From GYS-P2D sp964414425 (lineage in GTDB: Bacteria > Bacteroidota > Bacteroidia > Chitinophagales > Saprospiraceae): a stretch of DNA of 64,000 bases. Location of the stretch: positions 14,540 to 78,539 of the forward strand of contig CAYPWL010000013.1 in the NCBI GenBank assembly GCA_964414425.1, written 5' to 3'. Shown here one piece after another: positions 37,574 to 46,007 of the stretch. The stretch's first letter is position 1. Each line of letters opens with the position of its first letter. Under the pieces are notes generated by a model, which was given only the letters and a program-made list of their open reading frames with translations, ran no database searches and had not been told where the DNA came from. A program made the position numbers and the translations under genes.

Positions 37574-38803
37574 CTAATCAGATTTAATGGCTTGAACTGG
37601 GTTAATACGACTGGCTTGAATAGCAGGTAATAACCCAGCCAGTGCTCCCGCAAAAATTAATATCAATGTAGCCAGGATCGCAATCCATAAATTGATCTCT
37701 GGACTCCTAAAGAACTCAGTCTCTAAGAAGCTCAATCCTGATAATGCCGCCACTCCCAACACCAATCCTATATAACCAGCTATTGCAGTTATGAATATCG
37801 ACTCTTGAAAAATCATAGACACAATAGATCGAGGTGTCGCACCCAGGGCCTTTCTGATCCCAATTTCCTTCGTGCGATCCTTGACGATGATGAGCATGAT
37901 ATTACTAACCCCAATCACTCCGGCTATAATAGAGAATATGCCAACTACCCACATGATGCTTTTGATAGCAGTCATGAGACTCTTAAAGCTCTGAAACTCC
38001 TCTGCCATGTTCCAAATGCGGATTGCCTGGCGATCTTCTGGGTGGACGAGTTTACGCTCTTGCAAGGTCCTTTTGACAGCCTCCTCTACTTGGATGACAT
38101 CATCATATGGCAGATCACCTAAGTCAACTATCATCTGGTCTATACGTCTGAAGTTAGAGTAGTTCGTCTGTAAGGTCGAGATGGGTACATAGATGCGCTG
38201 CATTGTCCTACCCTCCTCCTTGTCATAGAATACACCTATGACCTGATATGAATTGCCATCGACGATGATACTCTTCCCGATTGGGTCGTCATCCTCTACG
38301 AAGAACTCATCTCGCACATCACGACCAATTACTGCTACTTTACGCAGCTTGTTGAGGTCTTCTGTATGGAAATACCTACCCGATAATATTTCTAAACTCT
38401 CGATATGAGCGCCATCTGGATGTGTGCCTTGCACGGAGTAGGTCTGTGTCTTTTGTCCATAGGTCACTACTGAACTCCAACTGAGGAAGTACTTCCCACT
38501 GATCTTGCTGATCTCATCAAACTGACTGATAAGATATTTATAGTCATCATTGTCGAGTCGAACCAATCTTCCTTCGCCAAGGCCGTTATGTGATTTACTT
38601 GTGCGACTCGTATTAATCCAGAGGCTGTTAAGCGCATCTCCTTCAAACTGGTGTTTTATACCATTCTGTAGACCATTGCCCATGCCTAATAGCATGACCA
38701 GCATGAATATCCCCCAAGCCACTCCAAAGGCTGTCAACAGTGTCCTAAGCTTATGACGATTGATGGATTCGAAAATCTCTTGCCACTTATCTACATCGAT
38801 CAT
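37574..38803 (-). CDS. MacB-type ABC transporter permease (first copy)
   Basis: This 409-aa permease starts MIDVDKWQEIFESI and has an N-terminal helix, a periplasmic MacB_PCD domain and three C-terminal helices with MLIIVKDRTKEIGIRKALGATPRSI. Its ATG overlaps the ATPase gene stop by 4 bp (ATGA type), which suggests translational coupling. Such systems drive export of peptides, antibiotics, siderophores or lipoproteins. The cargo is unknown. Confidence 0.92.
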   Translation of the reverse strand: MIDVDKWQEIFESINRHKLRTLLTAFGVAWGIFMLVMLLGMGNGLQNGIKHQFEGDALNSLWINTSRTSKSHNGLGEGRLVRLDNDDYKYLISQFDEISKISGKYFLSWSSVVTYGQKTQTYSVQGTHPDGAHIESLEILSGRYFHTEDLNKLRKVAVIGRDVRDEFFVEDDDPIGKSIIVDGNSYQVIGVFYDKEEGRTMQRIYVPISTLQTNYSNFRRIDQMIVDLGDLPYDDVIQVEEAVKRTLQERKLVHPEDRQAIRIWNMAEEFQSFKSLMTAIKSIMWVVGIFSIIAGVIGVSNIMLIIVKDRTKEIGIRKALGATPRSIVSMIFQESIFITAIAGYIGLVLGVAALSGLSFLETEFFRSPEINLWIAILATLILIFAGALAGLLPAIQASRINPVQAIKSD

Positions 38804-39474
38804 AGGCCATGATTTTCGATGAGACCATCCTTGATACGGATAATACGATCAGTTTGATTGGCGATTTCATCTTCGTGAGTTACAATGATCGTTGTGATCC
38901 CTTGCTCATTGAAATCTCTAAATAGCTGCATAACCTCCTGAGTCGTAGTAGAATCCAATGCCCCAGTCGGCTCATCCGCTAATACTACCTTGGGTCTGCT
39001 GATCAAGGCTCTGGCGATGGCAACTCGCTGTTGCTGACCACCAGACATCTGATTGGGATAGTGATCTGCCCAATCCTTAAGCCCTACTCTCTCCAGATAC
39101 TGTAAGGCTAAGTCCTGGCGCTCAGCTCTTGATACTTTTTGATAATATAGTGGGAGTGCTACATTTTCCTTGGCAGTCTTAAATGGTAATAGGTTGAATG
39201 ATTGAAAGACAAATCCAATGAACTTATTTCTAAAGTATGCGGCCTTAGTCTCTGACAGATCCTTATTGATAAGCTGATCATTAAGCCAGTACTCACCATC
39301 ATCGTACTCATCGAGTATCCCGAGTATGTTGAGCAATGTAGACTTGCCCGAGCCGGAAGATCCCATGATCGATACCAACTGGCCTTCACCAATCTCGAGA
39401 TCTATCCCCTTTAGGACGTGAAGCTTGTTGAACTCTGTTGAATAGGACTTATTGAGGTTTTTAATTTTGATCAT
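38800..39474 (-). CDS. MacB/LolD-type ABC transporter ATP-binding protein
   Basis: This 224-aa ATPase has the Walker A motif GSSGSGKST, Q-loop region GFVFQSFNLLP, signature MSGGQQQRVAIARAL and Walker B LADEPTGALD. The closing HEDEIANQTDRIIRIKDG is typical of the LolD/MacB branch. ATG 39474 (MIKIKNLNKSYS) is chosen because the 22 residues upstream of it lie outside the ABC fold. It is the first gene of the four-gene export operon, and its stop overlaps the next start by 4 bp. Confidence 0.95.
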   Translation of the reverse strand: MIKIKNLNKSYSTEFNKLHVLKGIDLEIGEGQLVSIMGSSGSGKSTLLNILGILDEYDDGEYWLNDQLINKDLSETKAAYFRNKFIGFVFQSFNLLPFKTAKENVALPLYYQKVSRAERQDLALQYLERVGLKDWADHYPNQMSGGQQQRVAIARALISRPKVVLADEPTGALDSTTTQEVMQLFRDFNEQGITTIIVTHEDEIANQTDRIIRIKDGLIENHGL

Positions 39475-39708
39475 GCACTTATCTCGTTCATACTGCGAAG
39501 CAAAAGAATTAACCTGATTCTGTGGAATTAAATAGATCAATTGATTTAAAGGACAGACTAACGGCTCAAAGTGTTACACTTCGCTCAAAAGAATTTTATA
39601 GAAATAACGACTTACTAATCGCATCTAACCAACTAAGCACTCTACAAAATGAAAATGGGTCGCTTACTGTGTAAATGATCCATCCAAGATTTATCTTATA
39701 TCGATTGA

Positions 39709-40221
39709 TTAAGACGGTGTAGCGAACGTCAAGAACTGACATAGCACACCTCCTATTAATAACATAACCAAGAACCAATAACCTGTATGTATACCAATAT
39801 ACCCCCATCCCCTGCGCTCAAACAGTGAATTGATCGCAATCAAAGGAAACGCAAGCGTCAAAGCCAAGAATCCACCATGCAATGCTCCATGACCGAAGTC
39901 CCTAAAGTTATTACCATAGGTGGCCATCAAATCATTAAACTGAGCTTGCGCAGCACTACCGCTCTCTGCGACACCGGGCATCATCACTTGAAACACACTT
40001 GTCTGATGTATTACAACACCAGAAAGTGCCAATGAGATAATAACGCCGAACACATAGGATAGACCAAAAATCATCCCCATATTGCCACCAGCAAGGCTCT
40101 CCTCTGTAAATCCGTTGATTTTCATCCACTTCTTACCAAATCCCATATTCCCATACCAGAAAAAACCAACGGCCATTGGGATCAAAGCAGTCGCAAAAAA
40201 CAAATACCAGTTAGCAGGCAT
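39709..40221 (-). CDS. DUF1761-family membrane protein
   Basis: This 170-aa hydrophobic protein has about four membrane helices and matches the DUF1761 pattern: an N-terminal AVGFFWYGNMGFGKKWMK segment and a closing GYWFLVMLLIGGVL helix. Function is unknown. It lies 51 bp after the TonB-dependent receptor on the same strand and is likely co-transcribed with it under the TPP riboswitch, though the receptor may have its own terminator. The 167-bp stretch to the ABC operon holds nothing recognisable. Confidence 0.75.
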   Translation of the reverse strand: MPANWYLFFATALIPMAVGFFWYGNMGFGKKWMKINGFTEESLAGGNMGMIFGLSYVFGVIISLALSGVVIHQTSVFQVMMPGVAESGSAAQAQFNDLMATYGNNFRDFGHGALHGGFLALTLAFPLIAINSLFERRGWGYIGIHTGYWFLVMLLIGGVLCQFLTFATPS

Positions 40222-40272
40222 AGCGTCATAGTTTTGGATAGTTAATTAATAACTGCAAGTTAACCAATCTCT

Positions 40273-42291
40273 CTAAAACTGATACTTCGCCAATACATAG
40301 AAATTGCGAGGCGGTTGCACTCTAAATCCTGTATCATCTATCGTCCCATCAAAGTCAACGTCTATGGGTGAGCCCTCTGTAAAATAGAGTACATCAAAGA
40401 CATTGTTGAGGACAAAACTCAACGAGAAATAGTCATTCACCTGAGCATTCAACTGACTATTGAACACCGTAAAACTCGGCAGTACAAAATTGTCATTATT
40501 GGACAGCTCCGTAAAGGATTGGCTCACATGGCGAGCATTTAGGTTAAAGTTGATCTTATCAGTAATAGCTATATCCACTGATGGATTAATCAGAAACTGT
40601 GGGGCAAAGATGTGCTCTACGTCAGTAAACTCCTCCCCTGTTGCAAGGTCCACATAGCTGTCTATGTTGCTATCCATATAAGTCAGGTTTAAGCCAAAAT
40701 CTACTGCATCGGTTAGCTTTACTGAACCAACAACTTCAATTCCTTGCCTCACACTATTAGGTACATTTTGTCTGATCTCCATATAAGACATATCTACTAA
40801 GGCTCCGATCTGGCTAATCTCATTGTCAAAGTTCAGATGGAACAAGTTTGCTTCATATGTGAAGTTGCTTGTCTTATAACGATAACCTAACTCAATGTCA
40901 TGGACACGCTCTGACTCCGTCACTCCATTGAACAAGTCCGAACGTGTCGGCTCTCGGCTTGTCTCGCCATATGAAACATATAATTGACTTTGCTCACTTA
41001 GCTGATGGCTCACACCCAAAGAGAAGTTGATGAATGTATAATCCTCTTCTAATAAGAAATCATTTTCAGGGCCGATGACTGATTCGTCACCATCTATGGT
41101 CATACCGATTCGGCGTAACTCCGCATTACCAAAAAAGCCCAGCTTGTCCAGAGACGACTCATACTTTGCATAGACACTCCCCTCATTCTTATCCGTATTA
41201 TCTCGATTAAAAGGTTGATTGGCAAGCGGCGTGATGAAGTCAAAATTCACTCTATCGAATGTATAGCCATTAGCACCAAATGATAATGATCCTTGTCCTA
41301 AATCCTTAGTTCCATTTAGCTGTACGCCAAACTGATCATTCTCAAGTCCAAACATGAATTGATCACCGCCGAAGCTAAACGGAAATACTCCACCAGCTCC
41401 GTGGTAATAAGCCGTTGCTGAATAATCAAAGCCTGCTACTGACTTGGCATATTGTAGCTGAACCATTCTCTGCTCAAAGTCATCCACGTCGTTGAGGTCA
41501 TTGAAGTTGGTGCGAGGATTTTCATTTATAATCGATAGAGGGACATGTAGATAAGACTGACCATTTTGGGTACGTCCAGAGAAAGCCGTCAACTTCAATA
41601 CATCATTGTCGCCCTTAATGCCTCCAGAAAAGAAGAATGAATAAGAGTCAGAACCAGAGTTATCCTTAAAGCCGCCAGTCTCAGTGCGAGTCATACGAGC
41701 ATACACTCCAAACTTATCATCGATGAGACCTGATTGCGCCTCTGCACTCACTCTCAATGTGCTAAAGCTACCAGCGGTGAGTTGCACGCCATAGTTAGAT
41801 TCATCCTTGAACAGGTTGGGAGATTCAAAATTTACGGAGCCACCATAGGAGGCAGCGCCCACACTATTGGCTCCGACACCACGAATCACTTGTATACTCT
41901 CCACACTATTACCAAAGTCAGAAAAGTTAGAAAAGAACGTGCCATGATCAACCATATCATTAAGTGGCACACCATTAAGGCTGATATTGAGTCTATCCTG
42001 ATCTATTCCTCTCAATCTAAACTGTGAGTAGTTACCGATGTCCGTGCCTCCATCAGAGTACGAAACAATCGAGGGCACTAAGCGCTCGATGAGCACGGCA
42101 GGGTCTTGGCCTATATAGATCTCATTGATTTGTGCTTGATCGACATTAGTATAAGATACAGGGGCTCGCTCAGATACTCGGGAAGCCGAGATAATGACAT
42201 CCTCGATATCAACGCTATCGACGCTCGATACAAAGTCTTGAGCAGAAACTGAAACAACAAATAGGGTAAATAGAATGGATAGAATTCTCAT
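40273..42291 (-). CDS. TonB-dependent receptor under TPP riboswitch control, probable thiamine transporter
   Basis: This 672-aa outer-membrane receptor has a signal peptide (to about residue 17), a TonB-box-like DIEDVIISASRVSER, a plug domain (about 30-160, with QFRLRGIDQDRLNISLNG and GVGANSVGAASYGGSVNF) and a 22-strand-type barrel ending in PPRNFYVLAKYQF. The TPP riboswitch immediately upstream on the same strand points to thiamine or a thiamine precursor as the substrate. This is a context inference; the sequence alone identifies only the receptor family. Confidence 0.93.
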   Translation of the reverse strand: MRILSILFTLFVVSVSAQDFVSSVDSVDIEDVIISASRVSERAPVSYTNVDQAQINEIYIGQDPAVLIERLVPSIVSYSDGGTDIGNYSQFRLRGIDQDRLNISLNGVPLNDMVDHGTFFSNFSDFGNSVESIQVIRGVGANSVGAASYGGSVNFESPNLFKDESNYGVQLTAGSFSTLRVSAEAQSGLIDDKFGVYARMTRTETGGFKDNSGSDSYSFFFSGGIKGDNDVLKLTAFSGRTQNGQSYLHVPLSIINENPRTNFNDLNDVDDFEQRMVQLQYAKSVAGFDYSATAYYHGAGGVFPFSFGGDQFMFGLENDQFGVQLNGTKDLGQGSLSFGANGYTFDRVNFDFITPLANQPFNRDNTDKNEGSVYAKYESSLDKLGFFGNAELRRIGMTIDGDESVIGPENDFLLEEDYTFINFSLGVSHQLSEQSQLYVSYGETSREPTRSDLFNGVTESERVHDIELGYRYKTSNFTYEANLFHLNFDNEISQIGALVDMSYMEIRQNVPNSVRQGIEVVGSVKLTDAVDFGLNLTYMDSNIDSYVDLATGEEFTDVEHIFAPQFLINPSVDIAITDKINFNLNARHVSQSFTELSNNDNFVLPSFTVFNSQLNAQVNDYFSLSFVLNNVFDVLYFTEGSPIDVDFDGTIDDTGFRVQPPRNFYVLAKYQF

Positions 42292-42324
42292 AACTCATTT
42301 TTTATACTGATGAATAATATGATG

Positions 42325-42350
42325 GTATGAGACCTCATACACCTTGGGTG
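42325..42350 (-). promoter_or_regulatory. overlapping hairpins between TPP riboswitch and receptor gene (expression platform)
   Basis: GTATGAG-AC-CTCATAC (42325-42340) is a perfect palindromic hairpin. CACC-TTG-GGTG (42340-42350) forms a second one that shares a base with it, so the two stems compete. They lie between the aptamer and the TBDR start at 42291, as expected for a switching platform. No long U-tract follows, so translational control is more likely than termination. Confidence 0.45.
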
Positions 42351-42360
42351 CATGAACACT

Positions 42361-42456
42361 TTTCTTCCTTACGCCAGCATTACCTGGATCAAGTTAAATT
42401 GGGTATAATCTCAGCCTGTGATTACATTCATCTCTCGATGAATAAGGCACCCCATC
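42361..42456 (-). ncRNA. TPP (THI element) riboswitch
   Basis: On the minus strand the conserved THI-box blocks appear in order: GGGGTGCC (42453-42446), CTGAGATTATACCC, and TTGATCCAGGTAATGCTGGC followed by GTAAGGAAGA. These match the thiM/thiC TPP aptamer, including the pyrophosphate-binding side. It sits about 70 bp before the TonB-dependent receptor gene and should repress it when TPP is abundant. Confidence 0.95.
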
Positions 42457-42479
42457 ATAAAGTCGATGTAAATATAGTA

Positions 42480-42986
42480 TCATTTGTAAGTTGCCATAGT
42501 CTCGATAGCGGCTTTAATACGGTCTGACAAAGGACCTTTGACTTCAATGTATGGAACACCCAACTCTTGCAAGCCTGTTCTATACCGTTCATGGAACTCC
42601 TCTCTATCTAAATCATAGTCCCTTAGTGGGTCGGGTTCTAATGAGATATGGTGATCACAAAGGATGAAGAGATCCCAGTCTTGTTGCTTGATATAATCCG
42701 TGATCCAAGGGTCGCATCGACCAAATCGGATCTCTGACCAAATCTTGATGACAAGGAGGCTGCTATCACATATGATTGGGTTGACTCCTGCCTCTCTCGC
42801 TGCTTTTTCTTGTCTGACTTGTCCTTTCGCAATGGTTAATAGATCACTCTCTGTATAATCGGGACCATACTTAGTGAGATAAGTTCGAGCATATTCTGGG
42901 ATGTAGGAAACTCCATAATGATCAGCCAAGCCCGCTGCCAAGGTTGACTTACCCGAGCACTCTATACCCGTGATGACCACCTTCAT
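42480..42986 (-). CDS. NadR-like P-loop kinase/ATPase
   Basis: This 168-aa protein has a Walker A motif GIECSGKST (residues 7-15) and resembles the C-terminal ribosylnicotinamide kinase half of NadR (AAA_28-type). It contains YIPEYARTYLTKYG, CDSSLLVIKIWSE and LCDHHISLEPDPLRDYDLDR. NadR-type kinases phosphorylate nicotinamide riboside taken up by PnuC. Its ATG (42986) overlaps the pnuC stop by 4 bp, so the two are coupled. Near a TPP riboswitch a vitamin-trapping kinase for thiamine is a speculative alternative. Confidence 0.8.
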   Translation of the reverse strand: MKVVITGIECSGKSTLAAGLADHYGVSYIPEYARTYLTKYGPDYTESDLLTIAKGQVRQEKAAREAGVNPIICDSSLLVIKIWSEIRFGRCDPWITDYIKQQDWDLFILCDHHISLEPDPLRDYDLDREEFHERYRTGLQELGVPYIEVKGPLSDRIKAAIETMATYK

Positions 42987-43600
42987 GAGCGATAGGATTT
43001 GAGCCAAGCTCTATAGCCCATCACAGCAAAAGCGATATAGATAAAGTACAGGAGCGAATAAAAATAGAGCCCTTTGTAAAAGTATATACCCGTGGCTAAG
43101 ACATCTACCACTAACCAATAAACCCAACTCTCCAGCTTCTTGCGAGCCGTCAACCACATCGCTGTCACGCTGAGCATGGTAGTCGTGCTATCCCAATACG
43201 GCAGAGATGGTGGATCTAAATTGGGGAAGATCGTAGGAAGGACCAATAGGAACTGAGCAAAGAACACCACGCCAACAAGTGAGACAAGAATCCATATGAC
43301 CCTGTTCTGGAATGATTGTAATGTAACCGCCAGATCATTTTGTTCTTTAGGCTTAGTCCAGTTATACCATCCGTAAATATTGAGGACCAAGTAGATGACA
43401 TGGAGAATAAAGTCACCATACAGTCTGCTCTGCCAAAAGATAACGAAGGACACAAGAATATAAAGAATGCCAAATATCCAGTTACGGATATCCTCCCTGA
43501 TCAGTAGCAATACATTGATTACACCAAACACTAATCCAGCAAACTCCAAGATTGATAGACCTTGAAGAGAGTCAATGATGTTACTTACTATTTCACCCAT
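42983..43600 (-). CDS. pnuC: PnuC-family vitamin transporter
   Basis: This 205-aa protein has seven to eight helices and the conserved PnuC landmarks GVINVLLLIREDIRNWIFG, YLVLNIYGWYNW, PYWDSTTTMLSVTAMWLTAR and WLVVDVLATGIYFYKGL. Family members carry nicotinamide riboside (PnuC), riboflavin (PnuX) or thiamine (PnuT) by facilitated diffusion plus phosphorylation. Its neighbour, a NadR-like kinase, favours nicotinamide riboside; the TPP riboswitch 500 bp further on allows PnuT. Sequence motifs alone do not separate the two here. Confidence 0.93.
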   Translation of the reverse strand: MGEIVSNIIDSLQGLSILEFAGLVFGVINVLLLIREDIRNWIFGILYILVSFVIFWQSRLYGDFILHVIYLVLNIYGWYNWTKPKEQNDLAVTLQSFQNRVIWILVSLVGVVFFAQFLLVLPTIFPNLDPPSLPYWDSTTTMLSVTAMWLTARKKLESWVYWLVVDVLATGIYFYKGLYFYSLLYFIYIAFAVMGYRAWLKSYRS

Positions 43601-43727
43601 ATCTCAATACTCTCAGCGAAGGTAATAGATCGCATTATATCCATTTAATCGAATATTTGCTTGCTATCGTCGATCTACAACTCAGTAGACTATCTATACT
43701 CAATATATTGATGAAAAATTCAATCAC

Positions 43728-43889
43728 ATGTTATACAAGTTATTGCAGCCTCAAATATTAGTCCTCTTAATCCCTATCGTTGCTATCGTGGGTGGATACA
43801 TCATCAAATCACAAAAGATGAGCTATGAGCATGAAGAGCGATTAGCAAAGATCAATGCTGGATTAGAACTCGATGAAGAAATAGAGTAA
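43728..43889 (+). CDS. small single-span membrane protein, 53 aa
   Basis: ATG 43728 opens a 53-codon frame encoding MLYKLLQPQILVLLIPIVAI, a single hydrophobic span (residues about 9-27), followed by a charged tail (HEERLAKINAGLELDEEIE). It resembles small regulatory or envelope proteins of phage-shock type but I cannot assign a family. The TTG start of the nucleoside hydrolase lies 1 bp after its TAA, so both are probably translated from one message. A weak -7-like AATATTTG is at 43652-43659. Confidence 0.6.
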   Translation: MLYKLLQPQILVLLIPIVAIVGGYIIKSQKMSYEHEERLAKINAGLELDEEIE

Positions 43890-43890
43890 A

Positions 43891-44841
43891 TTGCCGTCCA
43901 ATAGATTCATATTGGAACAATTAAAAATCACTGTATACATAGTCTTTATCCTTGGACTCTTGGAAAGCTCGTGTTCTGTAGAGCATCCTACAGGACTTCC
44001 TCTGATCATAGATGCTGATACTGCCAATGAGGTCGATGACCTTTACGCAATCGTGAGAGCATTGCATGCAGATGAGCTCAATGTGATGGCTATCACATCG
44101 GCACAGTTTCATACCTCTCCACTGGCGACTGATAGTACCGTCTATGAGAGCCAGAAGATCAATGAGGATATCATATCCTTAATGGATAGAGATGATGTTG
44201 TATTACCACTTGGCGCTAACGGCCCAATGACCGCCCCTACTTCTCCAGCGTCATCCGAGGCCTCTGCATATATCATCAATACTGCTCGTGAGCATAGTCC
44301 TGAAGACCCAATCCATGTGGCAGTATTGGGCTCATGTACCAATATGGCCACGGCAATAGTTGAGGCTCCAGATATCATCCCAAATGTACGGGTACACTAT
44401 ATAGGTTTCTGGCATGATACCTTGACTCAGGTATTCGACCTGAAGGAATTCAATTCTGGTAATGATACGTTCGCCGTACAGGTACTATTAGATGCTGAGG
44501 GATTGGATTTTGATGTGATGACCGCTACCACATGCCAACATCTCGTGCTAACAAAAGAGGAAGTAGATCAACATCTAAAAGGCAAAGGCGGTATATCTGA
44601 TTACTTAGTCAATCGCTGGGAAACATATACACGCTGGTGGACACAAGAAGATCCAGAAAAGCAAGAATGGATCATGTGGGATGTGGCCATCATCGAAGCC
44701 CTCATACATCCCGAGTTAGCAGAAAAGCGACCCTTTAAAGCTCCATCTAATACCCCCTCAAGGGTTATCGATGCCTACATTGACATCGATGTGTCTACGA
44801 TGATTTATAACTTCTGGATGTCGGTTGCTCCAGAATCATAG
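43891..44841 (+). CDS. nucleoside hydrolase-family protein, envelope-anchored
   Basis: This 316-aa protein starts at TTG 43891, and no ATG is available in frame near the N-terminus. A hydrophobic stretch (residues about 12-26) ends in SSC (C28), a weak lipobox. The catalytic loop DADTANEVDD (D41, D43, D49, D50) is the expanded version of the usual DTDPGxDD motif of calcium-dependent nucleoside hydrolases, which split ribonucleosides into base and ribose. It follows the 53-aa membrane ORF by 1 bp and converges with an APH-like kinase, sharing 6 bp at the 3' ends. Confidence 0.82.
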   Translation: MPSNRFILEQLKITVYIVFILGLLESSCSVEHPTGLPLIIDADTANEVDDLYAIVRALHADELNVMAITSAQFHTSPLATDSTVYESQKINEDIISLMDRDDVVLPLGANGPMTAPTSPASSEASAYIINTAREHSPEDPIHVAVLGSCTNMATAIVEAPDIIPNVRVHYIGFWHDTLTQVFDLKEFNSGNDTFAVQVLLDAEGLDFDVMTATTCQHLVLTKEEVDQHLKGKGGISDYLVNRWETYTRWWTQEDPEKQEWIMWDVAIIEALIHPELAEKRPFKAPSNTPSRVIDAYIDIDVSTMIYNFWMSVAPES

Positions 44842-45801
44842 CTGCATCAAGTTTAGTGCAATACCCATCAGTACTTTCTTTTCCTCCAAGATTCTACTAA
44901 TCGGTAATTGAGCCAGACCTATCAGTCTTCTCATAATTTCTATGCCCGCATATCTGCTCAAGAGTAGTTGGTCAATTTCATTAGGATATGCCTCAATGAC
45001 TTTAGATCGGTAGTCGATGTCATGAGTGGCCATGATCAGATGTGCCGTCATTACGCCAAGGTCAAATTCTGCTTGACCAAGATGAGCAAACTCAGGATCT
45101 AACACATACAACTCTTCATCTGAACGCATCCAACTCCCAGGATAGTAATCACCATGAACTAAGGCGTCTCCTTGAGAGAGATAATGCTCGCCCATCTCTG
45201 CAATTACAGACTTAAGGGCGATATTTCCTTGATATGGTTTTGCCAACTCCTGCAGTCCCACTTGTACATCGTCTAATGAGAAACCATTGTCTCCATCAAA
45301 AGGTAATAGGAATATATGCTGATGATTAAGCTTACGCAATTCCATATTCTCAGGAAAGCCTGCAACATCTTGAGACTGATGGCATTGATGTGCGATGCGG
45401 ACGAGCTGCTCAACATAAGAGTCTTTAATCTCTCTGGCGTGGTAGATGCTGGTCATATCGACTATCGCACCCAGATCGCTCAACATCAATAGATACTCTT
45501 GGGGTGCGTAGTTCATCACACTTGGCAAATGCTGACTCACATCGCTCTTGGATAAAGCATGGTAAAACTGGGCTTCTACATCTATTCGCTCGATAGGCGC
45601 TGGAATGTCCGGATACTTCTGGACATAGGGCCTGGATTGCTTCAGTATAAATGAACGTTGATCTGTTGTAATCCGCAATACCACGTTCATATTACCCTCG
45701 CCTGCAGAAACCACTTCTGAGATAGTCTCATTACTAATCCAACTAAGCTGTTCTAAATAGCTTTGGAGCTCGCTTTTGCTCAAATCTACACTGATATTCA
45801 T
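44836..45801 (-). CDS. APH-family phosphotransferase, MtnK-like
   Basis: This 321-aa kinase-fold protein has the catalytic HGDYYPGSW (near residue 215) and metal-binding VLDPEFAHLGQAEFDLG (near 234), which resemble 5-methylthioribose kinase more than aminoglycoside kinases. An N-terminal lysine in FILKQSRPY may bind ATP. MtnK phosphorylates methylthioribose in methionine salvage. Together with the opposing nucleoside hydrolase this suggests a nucleoside/sugar salvage pair, but substrate identity is inferred only. Confidence 0.75.
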   Translation of the reverse strand: MNISVDLSKSELQSYLEQLSWISNETISEVVSAGEGNMNVVLRITTDQRSFILKQSRPYVQKYPDIPAPIERIDVEAQFYHALSKSDVSQHLPSVMNYAPQEYLLMLSDLGAIVDMTSIYHAREIKDSYVEQLVRIAHQCHQSQDVAGFPENMELRKLNHQHIFLLPFDGDNGFSLDDVQVGLQELAKPYQGNIALKSVIAEMGEHYLSQGDALVHGDYYPGSWMRSDEELYVLDPEFAHLGQAEFDLGVMTAHLIMATHDIDYRSKVIEAYPNEIDQLLLSRYAGIEIMRRLIGLAQLPISRILEEKKVLMGIALNLMQL

Positions 45802-45895
45802 GACTGCTAACTTACGGCATTAAGGCCTATTAAGGTGCGTTACAGGTTCGTAATAGAACGTCTTGTCTTGAAGTAAACTAAGTGAGTGAAAGAAG

Positions 45896-45969
45896 TGGAG
45901 CCTACCGGATTCGAACCGGTGACCTCTACACTGCCAGTGTAGCGCTCTAGCCAACTGAGCTAAGGCCCC
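45896..45969 (-). tRNA. tRNA-Ala (anticodon GGC)
   Basis: The minus strand folds as a complete cloverleaf: acceptor GGGGCCT/AGGCTCC, D-arm TAGCTCAGTTGGCTAGAGC, anticodon stem CTACA/TGTAG with loop CTGGCAG (anticodon GGC), and T-arm CCGGTTCGAATCCGG. The acceptor stem carries the G3:U70 wobble pair that is the main identity element for alanyl-tRNA synthetase, which supports Ala. CCA is not encoded; base 45896 is the discriminator A. It stands alone between the APH-like gene and priA. Confidence 0.96.
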
Positions 45970-46007
45970 AAATGTTTGAGAGTGCGAAAATAAATAATTC
46001 TAATTGA

